Below, piece after piece: positions 22,877 to 33,310 of a stretch of 64,000 bases of DNA. Below the pieces are notes generated by a model. It did not search any database, was not told the origin of the DNA, and worked only from the letters and a program-made list of their open reading frames with translations. Numbering within the stretch: position 1 is the stretch's first letter; each line of letters opens with the position of its first letter. Origin of the DNA: Tigriopus japonicus (taxonomy: Eukaryota > Arthropoda > Copepoda > Harpacticoida > Harpacticidae). The stretch is from the NCBI GenBank assembly GCA_010645155.1, contig CM021316.1, positions 180,268 through 244,267 on the forward strand, written 5' to 3'. A program made the position numbers and the translations under genes.

Positions 22877-24202
22877 ATTCCTCAATTGTCCTGTTGGGCA
22901 ACGTCTACGCAGGGCTCAAATGCTTCATTTGTTGTGGTGAAGACCTTTCCCCTTTGATTTCATATCCATTGGCCTTGGTCTTTGGATGTGACCAAGGTCC
23001 AAAGGCTATGGTCTTCCATAGACGTCGTCTGCCACCCCCCACCTTCCAAATCAAAAAGAGTATGATTGAAATCATTTCACAACTTCTCGCTTTTGTGTTT
23101 GACGGTTTAAAATCTAAAATTAAGATTAACATTTAAATTTGAATGGTGCGTTGTTGTTAAGAGTGTACTGAACGAAAGGAAATGATTCAAAAATTGGGAA
23201 TCCTTTGATGGTTGTAAGCGTATTAACGTAAGATGATGAAATCTGGATATGAAATTAATACCCGAAAAATAATTTGTATGTTGGAAGGATATCCAAATGG
23301 ATTATCCGATTCTTCCTTCGAAAAACTGAAATTCAGTTGGGGAAGGTCTTGGTACATCAAGCATATAACATGGGCTGATTCATCTATTAGTTTGTAAAAA
23401 ATTGAGAAGAAAACTAAGGCAAAAATAACAAAATACTTGGCCGCGAGATTTGCGTAGAGGAGTGACCTTGTAAAATACATTTTTTATTTAATTTCATAGC
23501 AACTACTGCCAGTTAGATTGAACACCATTTCGACGGATACTCAAGAGAATACCTATTCTTTCGAACAAAACCGACCAGTTGATTGGGTCGTAATTGAGTT
23601 ATCCAAATTCAGATGGAGAAATTGAATCAAACACCTCCTACGATAAAGTAAGTCAACAAAACAGGCGGCACAATTTGGGGGAAGTGGCTAATTGATTGGA
23701 AATGAAGGGAACGCCAATGTTTGCAGACCATTGCCTTCCAGATATTCGACCGAAGGTTTCCACAGCATCGGCCGCCATTTTTCTTCCTGAAGGTACATCC
23801 ACAGATCATATTAGGCCTTTGTGGACGGACTTGCGATGCAGGAACCCCTGAAAGGGGTGGACACGAACTCCGATTTATGAAAAAATGGTATGAGGCCGAG
23901 GCTATATTTTGACACAACGTCATTTATTCCTTATTAACGGCTAAAACTGTTGAACATGTGTCTTGAAAGAATTCAGTCAAACTTTTTGTGGTAATATTTG
24001 TGGACTGGATGTTCTTCACCTTGATTTTAGAGGTCCCAGCACTCTTTTTACTCGCATCATGAACTTTTGACATTGAGCTCTCCAAAGGATTTTCGTCCTC
24101 ATATCAATCAGGAAAATACATAGATGGTATCTTGCTTCACCCATTAGTCCAACTTCTGTGAAACACTGCTAAATAGAAGTATCTGTGGTGATATCTGGAG
24201 TG
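22877..24202. other. Unassigned DNA, locally GC-richer
   Basis: Stretches near 22900-23050 and 23720-23880 are less AT-rich than the neighbourhood and contain 60-98-codon frames on both strands, but none has a recognisable domain or a coherent splice pattern. Confidence 0.35.
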
Positions 24203-24424
24203 TTACTCCTCTTCCATCCTCTTCAACACCTCCCCAACGCAGGAACCATTTCCATAAGAAAATGAAAGAACAAGAATGGTCTCATTTTGAAACAAGATGG
24301 AGTCCAAGTCGGAGATGTTGTTGGCTATAACTATTGAAGGGCACTTTTGACGATTCTGAATCAGATCAGCCATCTGATCCGGATTGGAATAGGAACAAAG
24401 GCAATCACAACATCCTTGAGACAA
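24203..24424 (-). CDS. Possible gene fragment, unidentified
   Basis: The minus strand has an open frame whose internal ATG gives MADLIQNRQKCPSIVIANN then ISDLDSILFQNETILVLSFSYGNGSC and ends EVLKRMEEE. The pattern of short beta-like hydrophobic runs (PSIVIAN, ETILVLSFS) alternating with polar turns looks like a folded alpha/beta domain, and codon choice is not obviously random. I do not recognise a family; a ligand-binding N-terminal domain such as that of ionotropic receptors is one thought, without motif support. There is no clear start context and no convincing splice partners nearby. It could equally be a chance frame. Confidence 0.25.
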   Translation of the reverse strand: MSQGCCDCLCSYSNPDQMADLIQNRQKCPSIVIANNISDLDSILFQNETILVLSFSYGNGSCVGEVLKRMEEE

Positions 24425-24879
24425 AATGAGTGAAAAACATGAGGATTAAATCCTTGATTGTGGATTTGATTGAAAATTTTTCAAGTCTTGGGGCTCAAGA
24501 AGGTCAGGACCACGCAGGACGGGGGCTAAGGGTCCTAGAGGACCAGAGTATCATGTCTTATGATTTCAGGGATAGGCTCTACAGGCTTGATAAAGTTTGA
24601 TTGATCTTCTTAGATCCCCTTGTCCAGGAATTAACAATCAGATTGATTGAAAAAATCCACACAATTCAATCTTGATGGGAGCATTTCATTCTAAAGAGGG
24701 TTCATATAATCCGGGTTAGACTGTCAGATCACCAATTTGGGCTGACTGACTTGAAAGGCAGATCAAAATATTTAGCCCATCCATTGCTTGTAGGTCCACT
24801 TGATAGGTTTCAAAGTCATCTTAATTTGTTCCTCATTTGATCGAATTCTTGACACTGAGGACTTCTTCTTTCTTTGTTC

Positions 24880-25560
24880 TATATGGACCTTAATCCGAAC
24901 GCAAATTCCTCTTGAAAACGGATTAACTCTTTCAGGACGATTGGGTGTTACCCAATCGTCCCAACGCGTTAGGACGCGTACCCAAACCCAACGCGTACCC
25001 AAACCCAAACGCGTTTCTTGAAACCTGTTCTTTCGTCCTGAAAGAGTTAAGAACCAACTTTCCCCACATACTCGCACCCGGATCAAAACGGGGAGTTTTA
25101 TCGCACTCGTCCATCACACAACTTGAACAACTTAAGAATATCTTACCTGTCCTTATTATCCTGAACTAAAAAACACAACCATACAATAAAAGAAATTAAA
25201 AAATGGATCATCATTCATAGAACATTAAATTATCCCAAGGTGACACAACCTATAACAACCTTGATTTCATGCAAAGTTTGGCATGTGTTAATTCAATTCA
25301 GGATAATACCTTAAATATTGATGGATGGGTTCAATTGTAAGTTCAAAGATACTAATAAAACGTTCAAGTCGGATGATATATGAGCTCGGAAAAACACGTT
25401 ATTTTGTTGTTGATAATTCATGGAATCGTAAAATATTCTTTGTTGTTCAAGTTGTGTATTGGATGTGCGTAAAGAAACTCCCCGTTTTGGTACGGGCGAA
25501 AGTTGGTTCTTAATCCTTTTTCACGAGGAATTTGCGCTCGAATTCAGGTCCATATTCATT
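24880..25560. mobile_element. Fold-back element, about 680 bp, carrying a TTAA insertion
   Basis: The left arm (24880-25150, less the insertion 24927-25050) and the reverse of the right arm (25425-25560) share ATATGGACCT, GCAAATTCCTC, GAACCAACTTTC, AAAACGGGGAGTTT and ACACAACTTGAACAAC. The terminus and target duplication are not clear. The right arm lacks the insertion present in the left arm, so it serves as an empty-site reference. Confidence 0.7.
24927..25046. mobile_element. piggyBac-type MITE, 120 bp, TSD TTAA
   Basis: The ends are CTCTTTCAGGACGA and, reversed, CTCTTTCAGGACGA, flanked by TTAA at 24923-24926 and 25047-25050. The opposite arm of the host fold-back element reads GGATTAAGAACC with one TTAA and no insert, so this is a real insertion. 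TTAA duplication is characteristic of piggyBac. The interior holds repeats of ACGCGTACCCAAACCCA. Confidence 0.88.
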
Positions 25561-25789
25561 CTATTTGCTTTAGATGAGGCTATCACTTCTAAAGATTGTA
25601 GCAGGTAACCTGGTCATCAAATTTCATTTAATCACTTGATCGTCATCTTGAAGTAAAGACACCTTGCGGGTTCATTCGCACTTGTAACCAATGAATTAGC
25701 CCTCCATTATGTGATCATTTATTCACTCTTTCATTCACTCGTTCATGGCTGAACTTGTTGTCTTCAAAACACCAACATCGGACTAATTT

Positions 25790-26032
25790 TGGGGCGTGGG
25801 GTTGACCTTTACCAAGGCTAGGACTTGGCTGGACCCGCTTGAAACACAGGGAACACCGATTGGCGCACTATCTTTTGGAATTTTGGTCGATTTCCGTTTG
25901 ATTTTCCGCTCCCAACATGGCCGGCGTTTGTACTTCTTGTTTACGAATCTCGGCCTCATACCGGAGGTTGCGTGCCGGAGAAATTCCGCGAGTTCGCATC
26001 CAGTATTAATACTATTATATAGGTTATCCCTG
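25790..26032. repeat. GC-richer island ending in a motif shared with 4786-4808
   Basis: This about 240-bp stretch is sharply less AT-rich than its flanks and ends with a 23-bp string (26010-26032) identical to 4786-4808. The identical string includes TATATAGGTTATCCCTG, which resembles a transposon terminus (reversed, CAGGGATAACC). On the minus strand there is an open, basic frame (RPRFVNKKYKRRPCWERK), which I cannot assign. It may be a captured or partial mobile element. Confidence 0.4.
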
Positions 26033-26441
26033 TGCGATGTAAGCATTATTTTTGAACATTTATTATTTTTCAATAATACTTCAGAAAAGAGCATGCGTAC
26101 TTGTTATAAGGGCAATTTATTGTATGTTGTAAGAAATTATTTAATCGTTCAATAACGATAACACAAATCAAGTACTAGTGAAACCAATATAATTGGAATT
26201 GTAATGTTAAGAAAGATTTTTTTGAAGGTTAATGATGTGTGTCCGAGGGAAACATTGATCACCGCAAATTGCTGAATAGCACCGCAATCGTAAACACCTT
26301 TTCATGTTGGCTGTTTTTGGGGCAAAACAAATAAGACAACAAGAAGTTGTCTTGAAAGTTAGCAGTGTTGCCAAGTGACAATTTTTGTTGGCCTTTTTTT
26401 CAAAGTTGGCAATTTGGTACACTCAATGGGAACGGAGAAAG

Positions 26442-26749
26442 TGCTGATGTGTTTCGAGTTGGATTTTTGGCAGAGTTTTACCATTTTGGTTTTTAGAGTT
26501 AAAAGTCTGACCACAACTAAACTTTTCAATAGGCATTAATTATACTTTACCATAAAATATGGCAACACTGTCAACTCGAAATTCATTTTCATAACTATGG
26601 ATGGAACTCGCAATCGAAGTAGTTCGAGTGTTGCCAAATTGGTCCCTGCTTAGGTCTTTTCAAAAAAGTTCAATACAACCTGCCCTTTTTAACAGCGAAA
26701 AACTTCCGATTCAAAACTGGCAGCATTACTGGTTCGAAACACATCACTA
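26442..26749. mobile_element. hAT-type MITE, 308 bp, TSD GGAGAAAG
   Basis: The left end is TGCTGATGTGTTTCGAG; the right end, reversed, is TAGTGATGTGTTTCGAA. Exact 8-bp repeats GGAGAAAG flank it (26434-26441 and 26750-26757). No coding sequence. The left terminal TAG has mutated to TGC. Confidence 0.88.
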
Positions 26750-26757
26750 GGAGAAAG

Positions 26758-27599
26758 GCCGTGACCGAAAATGGAAATATTGAAAGCCAAACGAAGAGGC
26801 TTTCCTTTTTCCTTATTTCTGAAAATTTTAAATTTTAGGAAACTGTTTTCCTTGTTCAAGGCAAACAAAGAAACGAGTTAAACGAGCCAACATGAAGAGA
26901 ATTTGGGACATTAAGAAATAGCACAATAGAGTTTGGACCTAATGCAACAAGATGAAAAAATTGAACAAGAGCTTTCAAAATCAACAAAACAGGATATGAT
27001 TCCCTTATGACAGTTCTGGCCATGGCAAATCGTTTGACAATTCCGTCATACCGTCATAATTTTGCTTGCTTGCTTTGCATTAACCTTACCAAACCTGTGA
27101 AAGAATGCTTCACGCCAGATTAATGGAAATATTACAAAGGGATGTAAGCTTAAGAGTCATAGTAGGGGGCGGATTTTAAAGTTTTTTTAATTCCGTATAG
27201 AACAGAAATTCTTGAAGATTGACGGAGCTAACTTTCCTCTACTGTCAATGTTCAGCTGTGTGCTGTACAGCAAAGATAAAACCCCACTTTCCCATCTGAG
27301 TTCGAACGACATTACCAACATGTGGCTCTCCCTATGGACCTCCGATTGTTTTTCCCACCCCTCTATGGATCGCGAAACTTAATCTCCTAAGACGCTTGTT
27401 TTGTTCGAAAATTTACATTAATATATTTGAGTTCTCCAAACAAGCTGGTTATCATCTTTTTATTCTTGTTATCTGGCTGTCCCTACATTCTCGGCTGAAT
27501 GGACTCAGCACAAGCTGACCTGAGCAGACCTGTTTCTTGAACTGTCAAGAATTTTTGCTCGGTAGAAAAAAAAAACTTTTTAATCATCGCTCTACATGG
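26758..27599. other. Unassigned DNA
   Basis: No supported gene or repeat was recognised. Confidence 0.4.
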
Positions 27600-28090
27600 T
27601 TTTTCTTGAGCGTGCGAAGTCATTTTCAAATTCCAGAAACTTTTGAAACCAGTTTTGAGATGTAAATGCAATGCCGAACACTTTTTTGAATTTCTTTAAT
27701 TCGGTCACGGGCAAATACTCTATAATGTTATTTAAAACATACTTAAGAACAAATACTTGAAAATTTTCTTCGATTAAATTCTTAGATGTACTAAGAGCAG
27801 TGTAGCTCTAAAACATTTCGGAAATCTATTGTGTGGATCTTTTTTCAACGGCTTTTTCGATCAGTATCCTCGAAGGACCAAACAGGAGGGTCGTTACAGG
27901 TAACGATTAGCTAACGATTTTAGGTAAACTCACCCATAAGACTACTTGATAATTGAGTTGAAGAAAATGTTCAAAAAATGGATTCAAGCATGTTTTAAGT
28001 GACCTCTCTCATCGTGTTTTTGCCCGTGACCTAAATAGGTCTCAAAAGTTTTTGGAATTTGAAAATGACTTCTCACGCTCAAAAAAAAAA
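27600..28090. mobile_element. Fold-back element family D, copy 1
   Basis: The left arm reads TTGAGCGTGCGAAGTCATTT, TCAAATTCCAGAAACTTTTG and TCGGTCACGGGCAAA. The reversed right arm reads TTGAGCGTGAGAAGTCATTT, TCAAATTCCAAAAACTTTTG and AGGTCACGGGCAAAA. Copy 2 is at 57910-59050, and a partial copy at 60395-60520. No transposase frame. Confidence 0.8.
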
Positions 28091-28559
28091 ACACCGTGCC
28101 TAGTCATCAGTTTTCTACTTCAACCATATCAATGATTAAGTGCAAGATGCAAATTGTATTTAACTGCCCTTTAGGACCATGATATAGAGACTGGCCAGCC
28201 AAATCCTTGGAAACGTGTTTTTTCAACCACGAACAATGACAGCCCCGTCTTGGTTCTCACATCCATCCTGAAGACGGTGAAGAATCTGGAAAAAATATCT
28301 GACCCGACTCGAGTTAATTCTCTAAACCCGCCAAGATTCTGAGTCACTCTGCGCTCCGACCCAGGAGTCGCAGAACACTGTTACTCCCGGGGTGCCTTCG
28401 TTCTTGACCACATCTTCATATCAGAAAAATCTTTCATCTGCGGCCAGCTACGTCCATCAATTGGCCGTTCATATTGCCTCCCCATATTATTTACTTTACA
28501 CGGGCATATTAGTCACATTTAGAATGGCCAGAAACTTCCATCGGTGTCCTATAACTTTG
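28091..28559. other. Unassigned DNA
   Basis: Moderately GC-richer between about 28190 and 28480, but without a supported gene. Confidence 0.35.
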
Positions 28560-29925
28560 GAGCGAATCAAATGACCGACAATCAAAATAGAGCGGTTTTT
28601 TGATCGCCATATGAAATTAGCGCGGAAATCAGAAGAGAGAAAATCAAAAGAGAGCCAATATGTTTGATCGAACATCAAATTACCAACGATATTAATCAAC
28701 GCAATCAAATTTAGAAATACTAGTCTCAAATCAGAAATAATAACATATTTGTCATTGAAACAAGAAACAATGTATATCCGGAATCTTCACCACAACCCAA
28801 AAGGGGAGACAAAACTTGTTCTTTGAAGGCTTTTTAAAGTTTTTTTTGTCAGAATTTTATCATTCTTGTTTAGCAAGGCTTCATGCAATCGAAGTATTGG
28901 TCACACAAATTGTATTCAAACACAGCCATTGCTTGGAATACGCCATGTTCTTGACAAGGCTCTTTGGAAATGATTCAATTTCATACAGAACAAAATCAGT
29001 TTCAAGAAGTGAAGGTGGAGCATTCAGTCAAGAAGCACTGGAATCATGGAGTGGGAGGCTAGCAATGAGAATTATGATTTCCAGTAGAAACGAGTCAATA
29101 ATGCTCTTCTGCAAATGAGACCTTTCTTTTGTCGAGAAGACTACACGTACTTCAATTTTCACCTCAATCGAACGTCGGAGTCAAAAGTTATGCTCTCTCA
29201 AAGCTCAGTGGAAATCCTACCGAGATTGAATGAACTAGCCAGCCCTTTTGAGGTAATAGTTTTACCACAAAAGGGCGAGTTCGTTCATTCTATGCTCTCT
29301 TCAGAACACAAGTTTAAGAAGGCATAACTTTTTATCCCGGCGTTCGATTGGGCTGAAATTTGAAATTCGAGTCCTTCTTAATGCAGGCCAGGTCTCATTT
29401 GCAGAAGAACGCAAATGGTTTGTTTCTACTGGAAATCATAATTCTCATTTCTAGCCTCCCACTCCATGATTTCCGTGCTTCTTGAATCAGTAAATCAGCA
29501 GTCAGGGTAGAATTATTCCTGAAAAAAAAAAATTCTTCAAGATTAACACCATGATTTAATAATGTACAGCTATCGCTAGCTTCAAAGAAAAAAATCCAAT
29601 TGAATATTTGTGTAAGAACTCAAACAGCAAAATGGTAGATAAATGAGTGTGTGGACGAGACATGTAACGAATGATGGTAAGTAAATAAAAAGGTTAAAAT
29701 GACATTGAGATGATAAAATCAAATAAATAAATGGTGCTAGTAAAAGTTTATCGTTATTTTACACTCTCAGACATTAAAATATTTATCATTTGCATCACAT
29801 TTATTCTAATATCATTGTGGATCAATTGTACTGGCGCTCTTTTTTCTCTCTTTCGATTTCTGCGCTCATTTGACTACGCAATCAAAAAACCGCCCTATTT
29901 TGATTGTCGGTCATTTGATCCACTC
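28560..29925. mobile_element. Terminal-inverted-repeat element, about 1.37 kb, about 95-bp arms
   Basis: The left arm (28560-28658) begins GAGCGAATCAAATGACCGAC and the reversed right arm (29832-29925) begins GAGTGGATCAAATGACCGAC. Both continue with AATCAAAATAGAGCGGTTTT-like sequence, AGCGCGGAAATC/AGCGCAGAAATC and AGAGAAAATCAAAAGAG-like sequence. The enclosed DNA contains a separate long hairpin (29020-29495). No intact transposase was seen, and a target duplication could not be assigned. Confidence 0.75.
29020..29495. repeat. Long near-perfect hairpin, about 230-bp arms
   Basis: Left and right halves are reverse complements along almost their full length. Examples are TCATGGAGTGGGAGGCTAG against CTAGCCTCCCACTCCATGA, AATTATGATTTCCAGTAGAAA against TTTCTACTGGAAATCATAATT, CAATCGAACG against CGTTCGATTG, and AAAAGTTATGC against GCATAACTTTTT. 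The loop is about 15 bases near 29260. The arms have mismatches and small indels. No open frame spans it. Confidence 0.88.
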
Positions 29926-30004
29926 TACTTTAATGTAGCACAGCTTCCATCATATGCGACTCAACTTGAGGCCCTGCGGTTATCCATTGACACCTGGAAG
30001 AGGC

Positions 30005-30541
30005 CTTGCAAAAGGTCGAGCAGGTCCAAAGATGTTTTACTAGGAGCATCACAGGAATGAGAGAGCTCTCATATTGGGAGAGGCTCCAGAAGTTAGGGTT
30101 GTACAGTACTCAGAGAAGGTATGAAAGGTATCTGATACTGTATGTTTTCAAGAGCATTCATGGGCTCTGTCCTAACCCAGGATTTGAGATCAGTTGTAGC
30201 GATCGTAGAGGTTTTACGTGCGCTCTGAGAGCACCTCCAAATCCTAAGGAATCAAGGCTAATTCGAACAATGAAGTCCTCCTCTCTTCTTTATCGGGCTC
30301 CTTCATTGTTCAATTTGTTGCCTATTTGCCTTCGTCGGGAATATGTAGGAGCTGATCCTCTAACAGCATTTAAGGCAGGATTGGACAAATTTTTGAATAC
30401 TATTCCTGACCAACCCACTATTCAAGGGTTGTACAGATCTGCCAACAGTAACTCATTGGTAGATCAAATTTCATAGAAACATTAATTATTGAAACTATAA
30501 TAATGATCAACTCTCTTTACAGGGAATCCCATTCCTTGTAG
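30005..30541 (+). pseudogene. LINE ORF2 C-terminus and 3' UTR (CR1/Jockey-like), longest copy
   Basis: An open frame encodes QKVEQVQRCFTRSITGMREL, SYWERLQKLGLYSTQRRYER, YLILYVFKSIHGLCPNPGFE and a tail ending LYRSANSNSLVDQIS. This order (VQRxFTRxI..., YxERLxxLGLxSLxxRRxR, HGLxPN) is the familiar C-terminal region after the reverse transcriptase of CR1/Jockey/L2-type LINEs. The catalytic reverse-transcriptase core and the endonuclease are absent, so it is 5'-truncated. The frame stops at 30476; a 60-bp 3' UTR ends near CAGGGAATCCCATTCCTTG. The same 3' end recurs at 35457-35700 and 60565-60667. Confidence 0.85.
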
Positions 30542-32301
30542 CGGTATTGAAAAATCCGCCCCCCCCCCCCAAAAAAAATCCAACTGCAATGGCCCCCAGG
30601 CATTTTGCTAGCATTCAAAGGGTCCTCTTCAGTTCTAGCGGGGAGAAGAGAAGCAGCAAATGGTTCAGCAAATACCATCGCGATCTGTGGGGTTAAATGC
30701 TCCAAAAATTGTGACCTGCCAAGACTAACTAACCAGCCCAACAGCGATATTTTGCTGACCATCTTAATCCAAAGACCATTTGGTACATTTTTGATGAAGA
30801 CGTCTTGTGATTCCAAAAATCAGACGACCAAAGACTTGCATCTTAAAAGAACACTTGGCCATTAGGCAAGTTTTGCTGAAGTTTCTCAAACCTAAAAAAT
30901 TGCTTGAATATAAAAATTACCCAATGAAAAATTTGTAAAATACTCCAATCCATTTGTTTTTGATGTAAAAGTCAATCAAATTACACCCTAAAATTGAATT
31001 GTTGTCAAAAATATGGTACATCAATTTTTGTTTTTATACAAACTGTGGAAAAATTGGAAAAAATAAATTGAAAAAAATAAATTTCAAATGCGGTCTCTAC
31101 AAATAACTGATGGGAATCGGACTTCTTTAAGCGGAACCAGTAAAATAGAAATAACGTGCAACCTTTGAGCATTATTAAACAAGATTTCAGTTCTTATGTG
31201 TTCAATAAACATTAAGAAGTTCAAAAATAGGTCAAACTTTTGTGTCAGAGTGCAATATCGGGAGCAGTATTAGTAAGTCTAATGTAATGTGACCTCCCAG
31301 TCAGCTGTTCGTTAGAGGACCCCTGTCAACCAAGAAGTTTGTTATAGAGGCAAAGGTTAGTTTTTCGAATCAGTAAGAGCTTTAAGCACGGCCTCTTTAA
31401 TCATCGGAGAGGATTTTCTATACTTGTTCTGTGATATCCATGAAAAAAATGGATCAGAGTCCTCCTTTTTGTGTTCCTTGGTTCAATCAGCCAAATGCAT
31501 TAAAAATGATCGACTCTCCAAACTTCCAATCGCTAAGTAAGTGCATATAAAATGCAACTAAAGAAAAGGGTCTGCTTATTTTTAGTGCACTTTTTGCGAA
31601 ATTGAGTACATTGAAGGAAGATAAGTTTTGACTGAGACCATATTTGGTGCATTAATGGACCGTGTTCTTCAAATTAGTTATCAATTTCAATCCTTTTGTC
31701 AAAAACTGGATGAGGCCATAGATTCAACGATCATTACCTTTGAGATATTTCATAAAACATCAATAAGCTTTCACTGGATGGAGCAAAAAAACAGGGACAA
31801 GATTCAGATATTAGACCCAAATGCGTTTGAACTTGTCAATAGATTGAGACTTACTTAAGAAAATTTTTGTCTCTTAATTTTTCTAGTCTATTTGAACTCA
31901 GCAACAATATGATTGATTTATTAAAACACGGTTTCGATTGACTTTGCACTAGTTAGTTAAGCGACAGTTTCAAAACAAAGAGAAATATTGTACCAAAGGG
32001 TTCGTCCATGATGCTCTCGAAAAAACTCGTTTTATTAAGCTTGTCCTGCCCTACGATTGAGACGAGGTTAGTTTTCAACTCATTCATGTGCGGTTAGCCT
32101 GTTGAAATCAAAACAATAAATACTGTTCACAGTACACAGGTGATATGTTTTTGTCAATCACCCGCGGAATTTTCCTGGGTGTTTTGCATTTAACAAATAC
32201 TTCTTGCTTCAATGAATGCATAACCTTATATTCCTTTTGGTATGACTATTAGTTTTTTGACTTTATCTTGACGGAAAATGTTCTTTTCGGATTCTTATAA
32301 G
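30542..32301. other. Unassigned DNA with a C-run at about 30557-30570
   Basis: Overlapping frames occur on both strands at about 30517-30865, but no domain is recognised and neither strand is clearly favoured. The rest is AT-rich. Confidence 0.35.
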
Positions 32302-32445
32302 CAGGCCCCGAAAATTATTTATATTTTGCTGTGGAGCAGAAATCCCAGCGTAGGGTCAGCTGTTTGTTATCTTCAGCAGACCTTACTCCTCGATACGTCT
32401 GGGATTTCTGCTCCACAGCAAAATATAAATAAGTTTCGGGGCCTA
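32302..32445. mobile_element. hAT-type hairpin MITE, 144 bp, TSD CTTATAAG, well preserved
   Basis: The element begins CAGGCCCCGAAAATTATTTA and ends, reversed, TAGGCCCCGAAACTTATTTA. Arms then share TATTTTGCTGTGGAGCAGAA and ATCCCAG. The flanks are the exact palindromic 8-bp repeat CTTATAAG (32294-32301, 32446-32453), within a larger locally symmetric site (GGATT...AATCC). It is the cleanest member of the family at 15241-15395. Confidence 0.92.
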
Positions 32446-33109
32446 CTTATAAGAATCCAAAAGGGACATTTTCAGTTCCTTTTCAGAACCCTTTGGTTCG
32501 GGATTCCGATTACCCGTCGTCCTTTTGTTCTGATTTCAAAGCTAAGATTGGACTCTTGAGCGCTTCTATGCCAGTTTTTCGTCCTTTCCTGGACGACTTT
32601 GTCCAACTACTTTGTTGAAAAGGAAATAAAAAGTTTTTTTCGGATGAGATGCAAAGAAAACTTGGTCGACACGGGCTTTCACAATTCAACGAGAGGAACT
32701 ATAAATCAGGCAAGCAATTCACAAACAATATGATTGTGACACATTAAAGAAATGAATGCATGGGAGTATTTTTTACTTTAAGGTAAAACCGACCTTTTGA
32801 AGGGTACATGCATGATTTCTGAGAATAAAAAAAGCCGCGGAGAGGGATCTCATCAGGTAGATAAATGAAAATTCATTATGAATCTAGACTAACACGTTTT
32901 TACAACAAGCAGATTTTTGGAAATTCACACCAAAAGTTATGAGATTCAAAGGTAAAATAATCTTGACTTAACGATAAAAAACATGAAAGGCTAAGTTAAT
33001 AGATGTATTTGCTTTCATAAGCTAAATTTTAGAAATTACGTTAATGGAAATGGACGTTTTAAAGACGTTTTAAGGACGTTCTTTATTGGAAAAGACGCGT
33101 AAAATGGAC

Positions 33110-33310
33110 GTCAAAAGCGAAAACCTCTTGACGACATACAATGTCTAATCAGTAATCACATCATAACTTCGATTAAGTTTATCTGACAACAAAATTTGTA
33201 AAAAAAGACATGCTCACAAGAGAAAAATATCAACGTCAATGCAAAAATCGTACATTTAAACGTATTACAAGCCCAGTCAGTCAACCTGTAATCTGGGTAC
33301 TCCTCACACT
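33110..33310 (-). repeat. Fragment of fold-back family C
   Basis: It carries CATCATAACTTCGATTAAGT, CAACAAAATTTGTAAA, ATCGTACATTTAAACGTATT and ACAAGCCCAGT, in the order of the right arm of the element at 10071-10651. It is diverged and lacks the terminal TA-flanked end. Confidence 0.6.

Noticed and set aside
24771..25169. Frames with KRVPKPNAYPNPNA-like peptides
   Set aside because: They translate the repeats inside the 120-bp TTAA-flanked MITE.
30517..30865. Overlapping 86- and 99-codon frames on opposite strands after the LINE
   Set aside because: No domain, no splice or start support, and a homopolymer C run lies inside; coding cannot be argued.
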